Source: Marinomonas primoryensis (GTDB taxonomy: Bacteria; Pseudomonadota; Gammaproteobacteria; Pseudomonadales; Marinomonadaceae). Taken from it: a stretch of DNA of 64,000 nucleotides. Where the stretch lies: the NCBI RefSeq assembly GCF_013372285.1, contig NZ_CP054301.1:668001-732000 (forward strand). The letters run 5' to 3'. The translations under genes were made by a program, and so were the position numbers. Of the stretch, positions 34,176 through 43,573 are shown one piece after another; position 1 is the stretch's first letter, and every line of letters begins with the position of its first letter. The notes beneath the pieces were generated by a model, which made no database searches, was not told the DNA's origin, and saw nothing but the letters and a program-made list of their open reading frames with translations.

Positions 34176-35573
34176 CTAGTCTTGAGTTGGCTTACGGTTA
34201 CGACGAGCGGGTGCAAGAGGTTTACTGCGTAAGCCTTGACCTTGAGTTACATCGGCTTTTGCAGGGGCGTTGCCTCTGTCTGTTGGGCGACGGTTACCAG
34301 ATTTAGGCGCATTGCCTTGTTTGTTTGCGTTGCCGCCTTGCTTAGCGCCGTTACCTTGGCGCGGTGCGCCAGGGTTGTTTGGTCTTTTTGGGTTGTTCTT
34401 TTTGATTGGGCGGTTGTCTAATGTGGTGTCTGGCAACATGTGCGTTGGCATGAAGTCATCTTCATAACGACGTTCGATTAGTTTCTGAGTCAAACGTTCA
34501 ATCGCACGTAACAGGTCTAGCTCGTCGGCAGCAACCAAAGAAATCGCTTTGCCTGTTGCGCCAGCACGACCGGTACGGCCGATACGGTGGACGTAATCTT
34601 CAGCCACATCTGGTAAGTCAAAGTTGACCACATGAGGCAGTTGTTCTATGTCTAATCCACGCGCAGCAATGTCAGTTGCCACCAGAATTCGAATACGACC
34701 TTCTTTAAAGTCTGCAAGAGCACGAGTACGTGCGCCTTGGCTTTTATTGCCGTGGATCGCGCTGGAACGAATACCTGCGTCTTCTAGTGTTTTAGTGATT
34801 TTGTTCGCGCCATGTTTGGTGCGAGAAAATACTAAAGCTTGATCCCAACGCCCGTCTGCGATCAATTTGATCAACAGCTCAGTTTTACGCTTCTTATCTA
34901 CTGGGTGTAACCATTGCTCAACAGAAACGGCCGTGGCATTGCGTGGTGTGACAGAAATTTCTACTGGATTATTAACCAAGCCTTTTGCAAGTTGGCGAAT
35001 CTCAGGAGAAAAAGTCGCAGAGAATAATAGGTTCTGACGTTTCTTCGGCAGGATGGCTAAAATCTTCTTGATGTCGTGAATAAAGCCCATGTCCAGCATG
35101 CGGTCAGCTTCATCCAAAACAAGAATTTCTAACTTATCAAATCGCACGGCTTTTTGGTTGTACAAGTCCATCATACGACCTGGTGTCGCGATTAAGATAT
35201 CGGCACCACGGCGAAGCGCCATCATTTGAGGGTTGATCTTAACGCCACCAAAAACAACGGTCGATTTAAGCGATAAATGTTGTCCGTAATTTTTCACGCT
35301 TTCAGCTACTTGAGCAGCTAATTCGCGCGTTGGTGTTAATACTAATGCACGTACTTGATTGCTTTGCGCGTTCTCGCCGTGACTTAGAAGTTCGAGTAAA
35401 GGCAAGGTAAAACCGGCTGTTTTACCTGTTCCTGTTTGGGCTGCGGCCATCACATCTAGGCCTTCAAGAATAGGAGGTATCGCTTGAGCTTGTATTGGGG
35501 ACGGCTCAGTATAACCTCGGTCTTCAATGGCTTTTAGGATGGGGGCAGAAAGCCCAAGTTTGTTGAAACTCAT
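34176..35573 (-). CDS. rhlE: DEAD-box RNA helicase RhlE-like
   Basis: 465 residues from the ATG at 35573 ([12 protein letters not shown]), four codons inside the longest frame, matching the family start. All helicase motifs are present: Q-motif ([12 protein letters not shown]), [32 protein letters not shown], and the C-terminal [16 protein letters not shown] and [10 protein letters not shown]. The tail of about 90 residues is rich in Asn, Gly, Lys, Arg and Pro with repeated short GNA/NKQ-type segments and should be disordered and RNA-binding. RhlE acts in ribosome assembly and RNA decay. It lies downstream of the ATP-grasp operon but is separated by 183 bp. Confidence 0.93.
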   Translation of the reverse strand: MSFNKLGLSAPILKAIEDRGYTEPSPIQAQAIPPILEGLDVMAAAQTGTGKTAGFTLPLLELLSHGENAQSNQVRALVLTPTRELAAQVAESVKNYGQHLSLKSTVVFGGVKINPQMMALRRGADILIATPGRMMDLYNQKAVRFDKLEILVLDEADRMLDMGFIHDIKKILAILPKKRQNLLFSATFSPEIRQLAKGLVNNPVEISVTPRNATAVSVEQWLHPVDKKRKTELLIKLIADGRWDQALVFSRTKHGANKITKTLEDAGIRSSAIHGNKSQGARTRALADFKEGRIRILVATDIAARGLDIEQLPHVVNFDLPDVAEDYVHRIGRTGRAGATGKAISLVAADELDLLRAIERLTQKLIERRYEDDFMPTHMLPDTTLDNRPIKKNNPKRPNNPGAPRQGNGAKQGGNANKQGNAPKSGNRRPTDRGNAPAKADVTQGQGLRSKPLAPARRNRKPTQD

Positions 35574-35674
35574 AGATGTTCTCATGTTTTATCAAAGGCG
35601 GGTGCATAGCTGAAGGGTCAGATAATGCAATAATTGGGCGAAGCTTACCCTAAATCCGCCCTACATGCTATGTA

Positions 35675-35689
35675 CTGTGGTCTCCACAG
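35675..35689. promoter_or_regulatory. dyad between the amidoligase operon and rhlE
   Basis: CTGTGG-TCT-CCACAG lies about 100 bp upstream of the helicase start with no T-run on either side; an operator or transcript hairpin is possible. Confidence 0.3.
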
Positions 35690-35768
35690 GGTTAGTGTCA
35701 TGGCAAAATTTTTTTATAATGTGCTATGTCTTATTTGTGACACAGTGCAAAGGTCTTATATTTTCCAG

Positions 35769-36650
35769 TTAGACCCTTCTTACATCTACCGATACCGCTA
35801 ATTGTTGGGACCCACCACCTTCAAATATGACGCCTTGCAGTGGCGTAACGTCGGAATAATCTCTGCCCCACGCGGTCACGAGATGTTGCTCGTTTGGCAT
35901 CAAGTCATTGGTTGGGTCGAACTCAACCCAGCCTAATGTTGGAATGAAAATAGCAAACCAAGCATGCGATGCATCGGCCCCGACAAGCTTCTCTTGACCT
36001 GGTGGTGGCAGTGTTTCCAAGTAACCGCTCATGTATCGCGCCGGAATACCTACTGAACGTAGGCAACCAATCGCCAAATGGGCAAAGTCCTGACAAACAC
36101 CGCTGCGTTGTTTAAGCACTTGTTCAAGCGGTGTGGCAACCGTTGTGGTGCTTGGATCGAATTTAAATTCGGTGAAAATTTTATGCGTGAAAGCCAAGGT
36201 TGCTTGCAAAATAGGCTTGTCGTCGGCAAAAGTGCTTTGGGCATAGGCTCCTAAATCGGCCGAACGACGGATTTGTGGTGAGTCTAATAGATACTCTTTT
36301 GCCATGCGAAGTTCAGGTGTATTAGGTGCACTTAGTAGCGAGCGTAATTCACCACAGGTTATGGTGTTTTGCATTTGCCATTCAAGTACGTTTATTGGGG
36401 AAATTTCGAAATCTGTCGAGACGTCGATCACGAGCTTTTTATGGGCTTCTTGAATCGAAAAATAAAAGGTTTGATTACCAAAATAATCTTCACCTTCATT
36501 TTGATATACCGGTGGTGGATTGATCTGTATTTTTTGATGAATGCAGAGCTGATTACGAGTGTCTCTCGGTAATAAATGCGCCATGTTATAGCATAAGCTG
36601 ACAGGCGCACCGTAGGTGTATTCTGTTATATGGCGAACGCGATATCTCAT
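35769..36650 (-). CDS. transglutaminase-like cysteine protein
   Basis: 293 residues. A bacterial transglutaminase N-domain (MRYRVRHITEYTYGAPVSLCYNMAHLLPRD) precedes the transglutaminase core with catalytic Cys186 (QRSGVCQDFAHLAI), His229 (DASHAWFAIF) and Asp245 (WVEFDPTND). Such proteins cleave or form amide bonds. It is the last gene of a five-gene operon and overlaps its predecessor by 4 bp (ATGA). It is the simpler of two transglutaminase proteins in this operon and is expected to work with the fused ATP-grasp/alpha-E protein in front. Confidence 0.9.
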   Translation of the reverse strand: MRYRVRHITEYTYGAPVSLCYNMAHLLPRDTRNQLCIHQKIQINPPPVYQNEGEDYFGNQTFYFSIQEAHKKLVIDVSTDFEISPINVLEWQMQNTITCGELRSLLSAPNTPELRMAKEYLLDSPQIRRSADLGAYAQSTFADDKPILQATLAFTHKIFTEFKFDPSTTTVATPLEQVLKQRSGVCQDFAHLAIGCLRSVGIPARYMSGYLETLPPPGQEKLVGADASHAWFAIFIPTLGWVEFDPTNDLMPNEQHLVTAWGRDYSDVTPLQGVIFEGGGSQQLAVSVDVRRV

Positions 36651-39226
36651 AAAGTTGTTTCCCCATAGGCTTTTATTAACGACTGAGGGCCGGCAGTATG
36701 ATCAAAATACTTGTCGCTGATCAGGACGGTGAACTGCTCTAGTTGCTCTAACAATTCGGTCATCAGTTGTTCTAATTTCGGGCGGCTTTGGGTTTCGGGG
36801 TCGACTTTGGCAAGCTCTTCTAAGTCGGCCAGTTGGATATCGTTTAATGATTTGAGAATGATCTTGTTTTCAGGGCTCAATCCCGCGGTAGTGGTTTCGT
36901 TTCTTGGTAGCTCTCTAATGCATTTACGCAATTGTTCCACTTGATACAGCAGCGAACGTGGGTTCGTACCATCAATCATTAATAAGTCCAATCCATAGGC
37001 CACTCGCGCTCGATTGCGATAGCGCCGGCGGAAAGAAATTAAGGCTTCCACACTCAATAAGACAGACTCTAGGATTTGTTGTTGAGGTGCTGACGATAGC
37101 GATTTAGTGAGTGCTGAACGCAGCAGCTTTGCGGTTTGCAATGCACGTTCGGTTCGGCGGCCAATTTCTTGGAATGTCCAATCAAGTCCACGTAACATAC
37201 TTTCATGATTCAAGCCGGACAAGGCAAGAAGTGATGTGACTAAGCTATCGAGGGATTCTTCTGGCGCTGACGGTAAGCCGTTGGTATAGGCTCGATCTAG
37301 TTCATGAATATGATCACGTAATTCATTAATGATGATGCGAGTATCAGCAGAGAGCATTTCTTTTACTTGTTCACCACAATTTAGCATGGCTTGCAGGTTA
37401 GATTTTATGGAGCCCGCTCTACGGCCATCGGCAATAATGGAGGCTAATTCGATCTCAGGGTTCGCTAATAGCTTCTCATTGGCTTTTATGAAACCGGGCA
37501 AACAACCGGTTTGAGTCGATGCCATTTCCAATAGCGTCCGTCGACTTTCTTCTGGCAACGGATCAACGCCGTTCATTTGTTTGAAAACAGTGCGCAACAA
37601 ACGGATGCTGATTTCTGCACGTTCTGCATAGCGCCCCATCCAGAATAAGTTTTCGACCACCCGACTTGGTAAGTTAGCTTGTAAGGCTTCGTCTTGCAGC
37701 AGTATTTGATCGCTGACTGGTGCTGTTTGCTTTTCAGGTTCGGCTGCCAGTATCCAAGTGTCTTTGCTTTTTGAGCTGGCGTTATTAGAAACGATGGTTT
37801 TTGTATTGGATTCCTCAACACGGGACAAGCCACCAGGCATCACTGCGTAACTGGTTGGGTTGGCAACCGTAAAGGTTCTCAACAACGTTGGTCTGCCTTG
37901 CATTTTTCCGTCTAGCCAAGTTGGTGACATAGAACCTGGAACATAGCTTTGTGCCACATAAAGATGAGGGTTTTTCTTGATGCTTTCTATGGTGCTGAGT
38001 TTTTGTTTTTCCGTCAGCATATGTCCGTAAATACTGTGTGTGTCGTGACGACGGATCGCCGGTTTAATAATCAGGTTATTAATATTGGCGAGTACATAAT
38101 TAAAGTCATTCTTATCACCACACCACCAAGTAGAAACAGAGGGTAGAGTAAGTTGCTCGCCCATTAGAAATTCACTAATAGCGGGTAAGAATTTGACTAA
38201 AGCGGGTGCTTCTAAAATACCGCTGCCCAATGGGTTAGCCAAAATCACATTGCCAGCACGAACGACTTCTAATAGTCCTGGTACGCCAAGAGATGAATCC
38301 GCTCGGAGTTCTGCTTGGTCGCAGTAAGCGTCGTCTACACGACGTAATATCACATCGACTCGAGCTAAACCGTTTAAAGATTTCATCCAAACGGCGCCAT
38401 TTCGTACGGTTAAATCACTGCCTTGTACGAGCGGAAAGCCGAGGTAATTGGATAGATAAGCTTGTTCGAAATACGTGCTGCTGTAGGCGCCAGGAGAAAG
38501 CATGACAATACGTGGCGTGTCTGTCCATTGGCTGGCCAGTGTGGATAGCATGTTTTTGAAAGACTGAAAAAAGCCCGCCAATCGACGTACTTGGCTATCG
38601 CGGAAGCTGTTTGGAATAACCCGTGACACAACGGTTCGGTTTTCTAGGGCATAACCGGCGCCAGTAGGTGCTTGTGTTCTATCACCAATAACTTGAAATT
38701 TCCCCGATGGATCTCGAACCAAATCTACGGCGTGCAATAACAGCTGATGCGCTCCAGGGACATTTACGCCGTGACATTGGCGCAAAAAGCCAGGGTGACT
38801 AAAAATAATTTCAGACGGAATGATGCCACTTTTAAGCAGTTCTTGTGGTCCATAAATGTCTTTCAAGATCAGGTCGAATAAGGTTGAGCGCTGTGCAAGC
38901 CCTTGTTCGGTAGCAAGCCATTCATCGGTGGTAATAATATTTGGAATAAGATCCAGTGACCAAACGCTCGGTGTGAGCGGGTCGCTGGTTAAATTGTAGG
39001 TGGCTCCATCTTCACGCAGGATACGCTGAGCACGATGTTGTCGATCTAGCATTTCCTCGTCAGTGAGGTTCCCCATACTGTGTAGTAGGGGAGCCCAATG
39101 GGCACGTGGTTGGCGATCTTCCGTGAAGGCCTCATCATAAGCATTCATAGGTGAGTCATAGGCGGAAGGTAACGTCGGTTTTTCATCCATAACCGACGTT
39201 ACAAAAGTGCCTGTTTGAAGTTGCAT
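36647..39226 (-). CDS. fused permuted ATP-grasp and alpha-E protein
   Basis: 859 residues. Residues about 60-490 are a circularly permuted type 2 ATP-grasp domain (DUF404/407 lineage); residues about 518-850 are an alpha-E helical domain (LPSRVVENLFWMGRYAERAEISIRLLR). In the ATP-grasp part the position that reads E-D-N in the stand-alone paralog is G181-D182-R183 (VIGDRTQAPTGAGYALENR), and the glycine loop is replaced by KPAIRRHDTHSIYG (388-401). I recall the A/G-D-R-T-Q-A-P form from the fused subfamily in other bacteria. The catalytic role is therefore in doubt. An ATG at 39226 starts it, 29 bp after the DUF2126 gene. Confidence 0.88.
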   Translation of the reverse strand: MQLQTGTFVTSVMDEKPTLPSAYDSPMNAYDEAFTEDRQPRAHWAPLLHSMGNLTDEEMLDRQHRAQRILREDGATYNLTSDPLTPSVWSLDLIPNIITTDEWLATEQGLAQRSTLFDLILKDIYGPQELLKSGIIPSEIIFSHPGFLRQCHGVNVPGAHQLLLHAVDLVRDPSGKFQVIGDRTQAPTGAGYALENRTVVSRVIPNSFRDSQVRRLAGFFQSFKNMLSTLASQWTDTPRIVMLSPGAYSSTYFEQAYLSNYLGFPLVQGSDLTVRNGAVWMKSLNGLARVDVILRRVDDAYCDQAELRADSSLGVPGLLEVVRAGNVILANPLGSGILEAPALVKFLPAISEFLMGEQLTLPSVSTWWCGDKNDFNYVLANINNLIIKPAIRRHDTHSIYGHMLTEKQKLSTIESIKKNPHLYVAQSYVPGSMSPTWLDGKMQGRPTLLRTFTVANPTSYAVMPGGLSRVEESNTKTIVSNNASSKSKDTWILAAEPEKQTAPVSDQILLQDEALQANLPSRVVENLFWMGRYAERAEISIRLLRTVFKQMNGVDPLPEESRRTLLEMASTQTGCLPGFIKANEKLLANPEIELASIIADGRRAGSIKSNLQAMLNCGEQVKEMLSADTRIIINELRDHIHELDRAYTNGLPSAPEESLDSLVTSLLALSGLNHESMLRGLDWTFQEIGRRTERALQTAKLLRSALTKSLSSAPQQQILESVLLSVEALISFRRRYRNRARVAYGLDLLMIDGTNPRSLLYQVEQLRKCIRELPRNETTTAGLSPENKIILKSLNDIQLADLEELAKVDPETQSRPKLEQLMTELLEQLEQFTVLISDKYFDHTAGPQSLIKAYGETTL

Positions 39227-39255
39227 AATATGCTTGAGCCTAAAAAAATTAATTA

Positions 39256-42200
39256 TTAGAGAACATTATACTGCTTCCTTAGATCTAATGTATGAGGATA
39301 TTCATTCATTGGCTCTTCTGCTGGTGGTGACATAGCGCGAGGCTCGTCTCCATTAGGGTAAAAAGAGCGCAATTCACCGAACGCCGATGATGGTGATAGC
39401 GGCCCTTGAGTGAAGCCATGATCCCAGAAACGGTTAACACGACGGGCTTCCGCTTCGTTACTGTTGACCGGTACGTTGTCGTAAGTTCGGCCACCTGGAT
39501 GCGACACATGATAAGTGCAACCGCCCACAGATAAGCCATTCCAAGTATCGATCAAATCAAACACTAAAGGGGAGTCTGTTCCCAGTGTTGGGTGCAATGC
39601 AGACGGTGGCGCCCAAGCTTTATAGCGAACGGCACCGACATACTCGCCTTTGCAACCCGTGGCGCGAATCGGTACGCGCCGGCCGTTACAGCAAAGTACG
39701 TATCGTCCATCAGTTAAGCCTGATAGTTTAACTTGCAGACGCTCTACTGATGAATCCACATAGCGTGCTGTGCCTGTACCCGTAATTTCTTCACCCAGCA
39801 CGTGCCAAGGCTCAATCGCCCAGCGTAATTCAATTTCCATGTTGTCGATTTTTTTACGACCGTAATGTGGAAAACGGAACTCTTCGAATGGGGCGAGCCA
39901 CTCTAATTTGAATGGGAAGCCATGACGTTGTAGATCTTCGACCACTTCTTTTATGTCTTGCCAAACAAAGTGCGGCATCATGAATTTGTCATGCAAGCTG
40001 GTGCCCCAGCGAACCAATGGTTTTTTGTATGGTTCTTTCCAGAAGCGGGCAACCAAACAGCGCAATAGCAGCATTTGCACAAGAGACATGTGCGGATGCG
40101 GTGGCATTTCAAAGCCACGGAATTCTAATAAACCCTGACGGCCACTGGCGCTGCCAGCCGCGTACAGTTTATCGATACAGAATTCTGAACGATGCGTATT
40201 CCCCGTAATGTCAACAAGCAAGTTGCGCATCAACCGATCGGCTAACCAAGGCTCGTCTACTAGGCCTTCAGGCATATTTTGGAAAGCAATTTCCATCTCA
40301 TACAAGGCTTCGTCACGGCCTTCGTCTGGACGAGGTGCTTGGCTGGTTGGGCCAATAAACATACCAGAGAAAAGGTAAGACAAGCCTGGATGATGCTGCC
40401 AGAACGTCACTAGGCTTTGCAGCAACTCAGGACGACGCAACAGTGGACTGTCTGCCGGTGTGCGACCACCTAACGTTACGTGGTTACCACCACCGGTCCC
40501 TGTATGACGACCATCCAGCATGAATTTTTCTGCGCCAAGGCGAGACAAATACGCTTGGTGATATAAGGTTTCGGTATTGTGAACCAACTCTTTCCAGCTC
40601 GCCGCAGGGTGAATGTTCACCTCAATAACACCTGGATCAGGCGTGATCAGGAACTTCTGTAAGCGTGGGTCTTTTGGTGGCTCGTAACCTTCAATGACGA
40701 TCGGTAAATCAAGTGTCTTCGCAACGGCTTCAAGATGTCCTAGCACACTAACAAAATGTTCAAGGTGCGTCATTGGCGGCATGAAAACATGCAAACGGCC
40801 ATCGCGCGGTTCGACACAAAGCGTGGTACGGATAACGTCTTTAAGCGTTTTTTCGGGTGCCAATTTTTCGGGTCTCGGCATCGGGTGTGCTGGTTTTTTA
40901 GCAAAATGTTGTTTTGCAACGCTGTCTAATACGGCATTGTCTTTTTTGTTTGCTAAAGGCTGACGCGGATCAAATGGGTCGCGTTCAGGAATGATGTCTT
41001 CTTCGGCCTGAGCCGGTAAAGAGTTCAATGGCAAGCGATAACCCATTGGGCTGTCGCCCGGAATCAAGGTAATGACATCACTGCGCATCGGCCAGAGTGA
41101 GCTTTTCCAGCGATTCTTGTCACCGTCAAACTCTAATGGCAAAACAAAGCCGGTTGTAGTGCTTAAACCACGGCTCAACAGCTTCGCTAGGCGACGGCGC
41201 TCCAAATCGTCTTTTAAATCCGCTTTGGTTGGGTCCGCGTCCGCAGGAAGTGATTGCTCCATCCACATGTAATAAAGCGTGTCTTCATAGGTGCTTTGTA
41301 GATAGCGTTTATCCAATGCCAGCTTTTCACATAACAGTTCACCAAACGCTTCAGCGTCTTTTATGGTGTGTTTGTAATCTTGGTCAACTCGGGCAAGGTA
41401 TTTAGGATCATCCCAAAGGGCTTCGCCATCGGTACGCCAGAAACAACCCAGTGCCCAACGAGGTACTTCCTCTCCCGGATACCATTTGCCTTGGCCATAA
41501 TGAAGTAGGCCATTAGCGCCGAATTCTTGCTTCATTTTGATCAGCAAATCTTTGGCTAACTTAAGTTTTTCTGCACCTAATGCGCCAGTACTCCACTGTT
41601 CTGAGTCCATGTCGTCGATGGAAACGAACGTTGGTTCGCCACCCATGGTTAGGCGAACATCACCGTCTTCGAGCTGTTTGTCGACGGCAAAACCAAGGGC
41701 TTTGATGGTATCCCATTCGCCGTCGGCATAAGGTTTGGTGACCCGTGGGTCTTCGTGAATACGGGTAACGATGTTGGTGTAGCTAAATTCGCATTCACAT
41801 TCGTCGATGAAGCCTGTTATAGGCGCGGCAGAAGCAGGTTCTGGTGTACAAGCAAGTGGAATATGACCTTCACCAGCGAATAAGCCAGAGGTTGGGTCTA
41901 AGCCAACCCAGCCAGCGCCAGGTAAATACACTTCACACCAAGCGTGTAAATCAGTGAAATCTTCTTCTGGCCCGGAAGGGCCATCAAGGGCTTTTACATC
42001 GGATGTTAACTGGACCAAATAACCAGAGGCGAAGCGTGCGGCCAAACCAAGGCTGCGAAGTATTTGAACCAATAGCCAAGACGTATCGCGGCAAGAGCCT
42101 TTTTTCAGCGTGAGTGTTTCTTCACAAGTCTGAACACCTGGTTCTAGACGGATACCATAGCCAATATCTGCGGCTAAACGACTGTTAATAGCGACTAAAA

Positions 42201-42630
42201 AGTCATTGGTTGGTGTACTTTTACGATCAACTGTTGAAAGCCATTTGTCTAATAAAGGGCAAGATTCAGTCACTTGTAAATAGGGATCAAGTTCTTTTTT
42301 AAGCTCTTTTGTGTAGGCGAATGGAAACGCTTCCGCATAGCTTTCTACGAAAAAATCGAATGGGTTTATTACGGTCATGTCCGCAATAACTTCTACGTAA
42401 AACTCGAGCTTGTTGGTCTTTTCTGGAAAAACCAGACGCGTTTGAAAGTTACCAAAAGGGTCTTGTTGAACATTGATATAATGTTTTTCTGGCAAGACTT
42501 TGAGCGAGTAAGCGTGAATTTTTGTGCGCGAGTGCGCCGCCGGTTGAAGTCTTAAAATATGCGGTGCTACATTTACAAAGCGATCAAAGTCGTAGGTGGT
42601 TTTGTGCTGTATTGCGACTCTAATGGTCAT
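39256..42630 (-). CDS. transglutaminase-DUF2126 protein
   Basis: 1124 residues. The first 280 are a transglutaminase N-domain and core with Cys180 (KKGSCRDTSWLLV), His229 (DLHAWCEVYLPG) and Asp245 (WVGLDPTSG). The remaining 800 residues are DUF2126, with sequences such as VRLTMGGEPTFVSIDDMDS, GQGKWYPGEEVPRWALG, EGYEPPKDPRLQ, GTGGGNHVTLGG and HPHMSLVQMLLLRCLVARF. DUF2126 has a glutamine-synthetase/GCS-like ligase look in published domain analyses of amidoligase clusters. It overlaps the alpha-E gene by 4 bp. Substrate unknown; a peptide-like or amide-linked metabolite is expected. Confidence 0.88.
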   Translation of the reverse strand: MTIRVAIQHKTTYDFDRFVNVAPHILRLQPAAHSRTKIHAYSLKVLPEKHYINVQQDPFGNFQTRLVFPEKTNKLEFYVEVIADMTVINPFDFFVESYAEAFPFAYTKELKKELDPYLQVTESCPLLDKWLSTVDRKSTPTNDFLVAINSRLAADIGYGIRLEPGVQTCEETLTLKKGSCRDTSWLLVQILRSLGLAARFASGYLVQLTSDVKALDGPSGPEEDFTDLHAWCEVYLPGAGWVGLDPTSGLFAGEGHIPLACTPEPASAAPITGFIDECECEFSYTNIVTRIHEDPRVTKPYADGEWDTIKALGFAVDKQLEDGDVRLTMGGEPTFVSIDDMDSEQWSTGALGAEKLKLAKDLLIKMKQEFGANGLLHYGQGKWYPGEEVPRWALGCFWRTDGEALWDDPKYLARVDQDYKHTIKDAEAFGELLCEKLALDKRYLQSTYEDTLYYMWMEQSLPADADPTKADLKDDLERRRLAKLLSRGLSTTTGFVLPLEFDGDKNRWKSSLWPMRSDVITLIPGDSPMGYRLPLNSLPAQAEEDIIPERDPFDPRQPLANKKDNAVLDSVAKQHFAKKPAHPMPRPEKLAPEKTLKDVIRTTLCVEPRDGRLHVFMPPMTHLEHFVSVLGHLEAVAKTLDLPIVIEGYEPPKDPRLQKFLITPDPGVIEVNIHPAASWKELVHNTETLYHQAYLSRLGAEKFMLDGRHTGTGGGNHVTLGGRTPADSPLLRRPELLQSLVTFWQHHPGLSYLFSGMFIGPTSQAPRPDEGRDEALYEMEIAFQNMPEGLVDEPWLADRLMRNLLVDITGNTHRSEFCIDKLYAAGSASGRQGLLEFRGFEMPPHPHMSLVQMLLLRCLVARFWKEPYKKPLVRWGTSLHDKFMMPHFVWQDIKEVVEDLQRHGFPFKLEWLAPFEEFRFPHYGRKKIDNMEIELRWAIEPWHVLGEEITGTGTARYVDSSVERLQVKLSGLTDGRYVLCCNGRRVPIRATGCKGEYVGAVRYKAWAPPSALHPTLGTDSPLVFDLIDTWNGLSVGGCTYHVSHPGGRTYDNVPVNSNEAEARRVNRFWDHGFTQGPLSPSSAFGELRSFYPNGDEPRAMSPPAEEPMNEYPHTLDLRKQYNVL

Positions 42631-43571
42631 GCAGCGTCTCCTTGCCGAAACTGAAACCAGTTCTCGGTTATCTGTTGGTGTATTTCAATAATAGCAATTT
42701 GTATTTCGTTGAGATGATTGTGAAAACCTTCATCCAAATCTTCTGAACTTGTAATTGGATAGTTAAATTTAAGAATTTTATCAATTTTCGTTGTGATTAA
42801 ATCGGCTCTAGGAAGTTTGGTTGCTGATTCGCCTATTTGCCCAAAGCAATACGCCAACGTTCGCGGGAAGCAAGGGTCGCTCATTAGAAAAGTAGCGGCT
42901 TTTGCTCCATTGATGGACGTTCTAACGGTGCGTCTATAATCCAAATAGGCACTTTGAGATTTAAGTACTTTTGACCAAGTCACTTGCCCAAGTTGAATTC
43001 TTTCTTCCGGCTCAGATTGCAGCATTAAAGACACAGCGGCATCGAGGATCCGAGTTCCCATGTCGGCGCGCTCTAGGTAACGCCCCATGATCAGAAATTG
43101 CCAACCACTGTCGCGACTCATGGCGCCAGCGAAAAGACCAATGATCTTTTGGCAGCCTTCTATAATGGTATTCAAGAAAAGGTGGCGCTCTGAGCGGTTA
43201 ATCCCTTGCTTGATATTCTGCTGAGCGTATAGGTCTAGTTCATTGATCAGCTCCCATGTCTCTTTAGGAACGACGTCACGTGTGGTTCGAATGTTTTCTC
43301 GAACCATTTTTAACGATGACAACATGGAGTTGTAATTGGTGTCGTCAGCCAGTAAGAATTTCACCACGTTACGTTCGTCTTTTACTTTATAGCGCTGCTC
43401 AAAGATTTCTTCGCCACTGAGTATTTCGATCAAGTTATACCAAGACACTTCGATGTCTTTTGGCAGGTCGAACATTAAATCGTCGTATACACTAACCAAA
43501 CGAGCGGTGTTTTCAACGCGTTCCAAATATCGGGCGCTCCAATATAGGCGTTCTGCGACTCTAGATAACAT
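42627..43571 (-). CDS. stand-alone alpha-E domain protein
   Basis: 314 residues, almost entirely helical, of the alpha-E (DUF403) family. The family start is exact: MLSRVAERLYWSARYLERVENTARLV, and the mid-protein GWQFLIMGRYLERADMGTRILDAAV repeats the R-Y-L-E-R pattern, so the protein is built of two related halves. The repeated Arg-Tyr-Leu-Glu-Arg segments may bind a ligand or partner. It always accompanies permuted ATP-grasp genes. It starts 2 bp after the ATP-grasp gene's stop and overlaps the next gene by 4 bp. Confidence 0.92.
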   Translation of the reverse strand: MLSRVAERLYWSARYLERVENTARLVSVYDDLMFDLPKDIEVSWYNLIEILSGEEIFEQRYKVKDERNVVKFLLADDTNYNSMLSSLKMVRENIRTTRDVVPKETWELINELDLYAQQNIKQGINRSERHLFLNTIIEGCQKIIGLFAGAMSRDSGWQFLIMGRYLERADMGTRILDAAVSLMLQSEPEERIQLGQVTWSKVLKSQSAYLDYRRTVRTSINGAKAATFLMSDPCFPRTLAYCFGQIGESATKLPRADLITTKIDKILKFNYPITSSEDLDEGFHNHLNEIQIAIIEIHQQITENWFQFRQGDAA

Positions 43572-43573
43572 AA

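Noticed and set aside
39953..41731. Several plus-strand frames of 60-90 codons across the DUF2126 gene
   Set aside because: They are antisense to a long gene with clear family motifs and have no ribosome sites.
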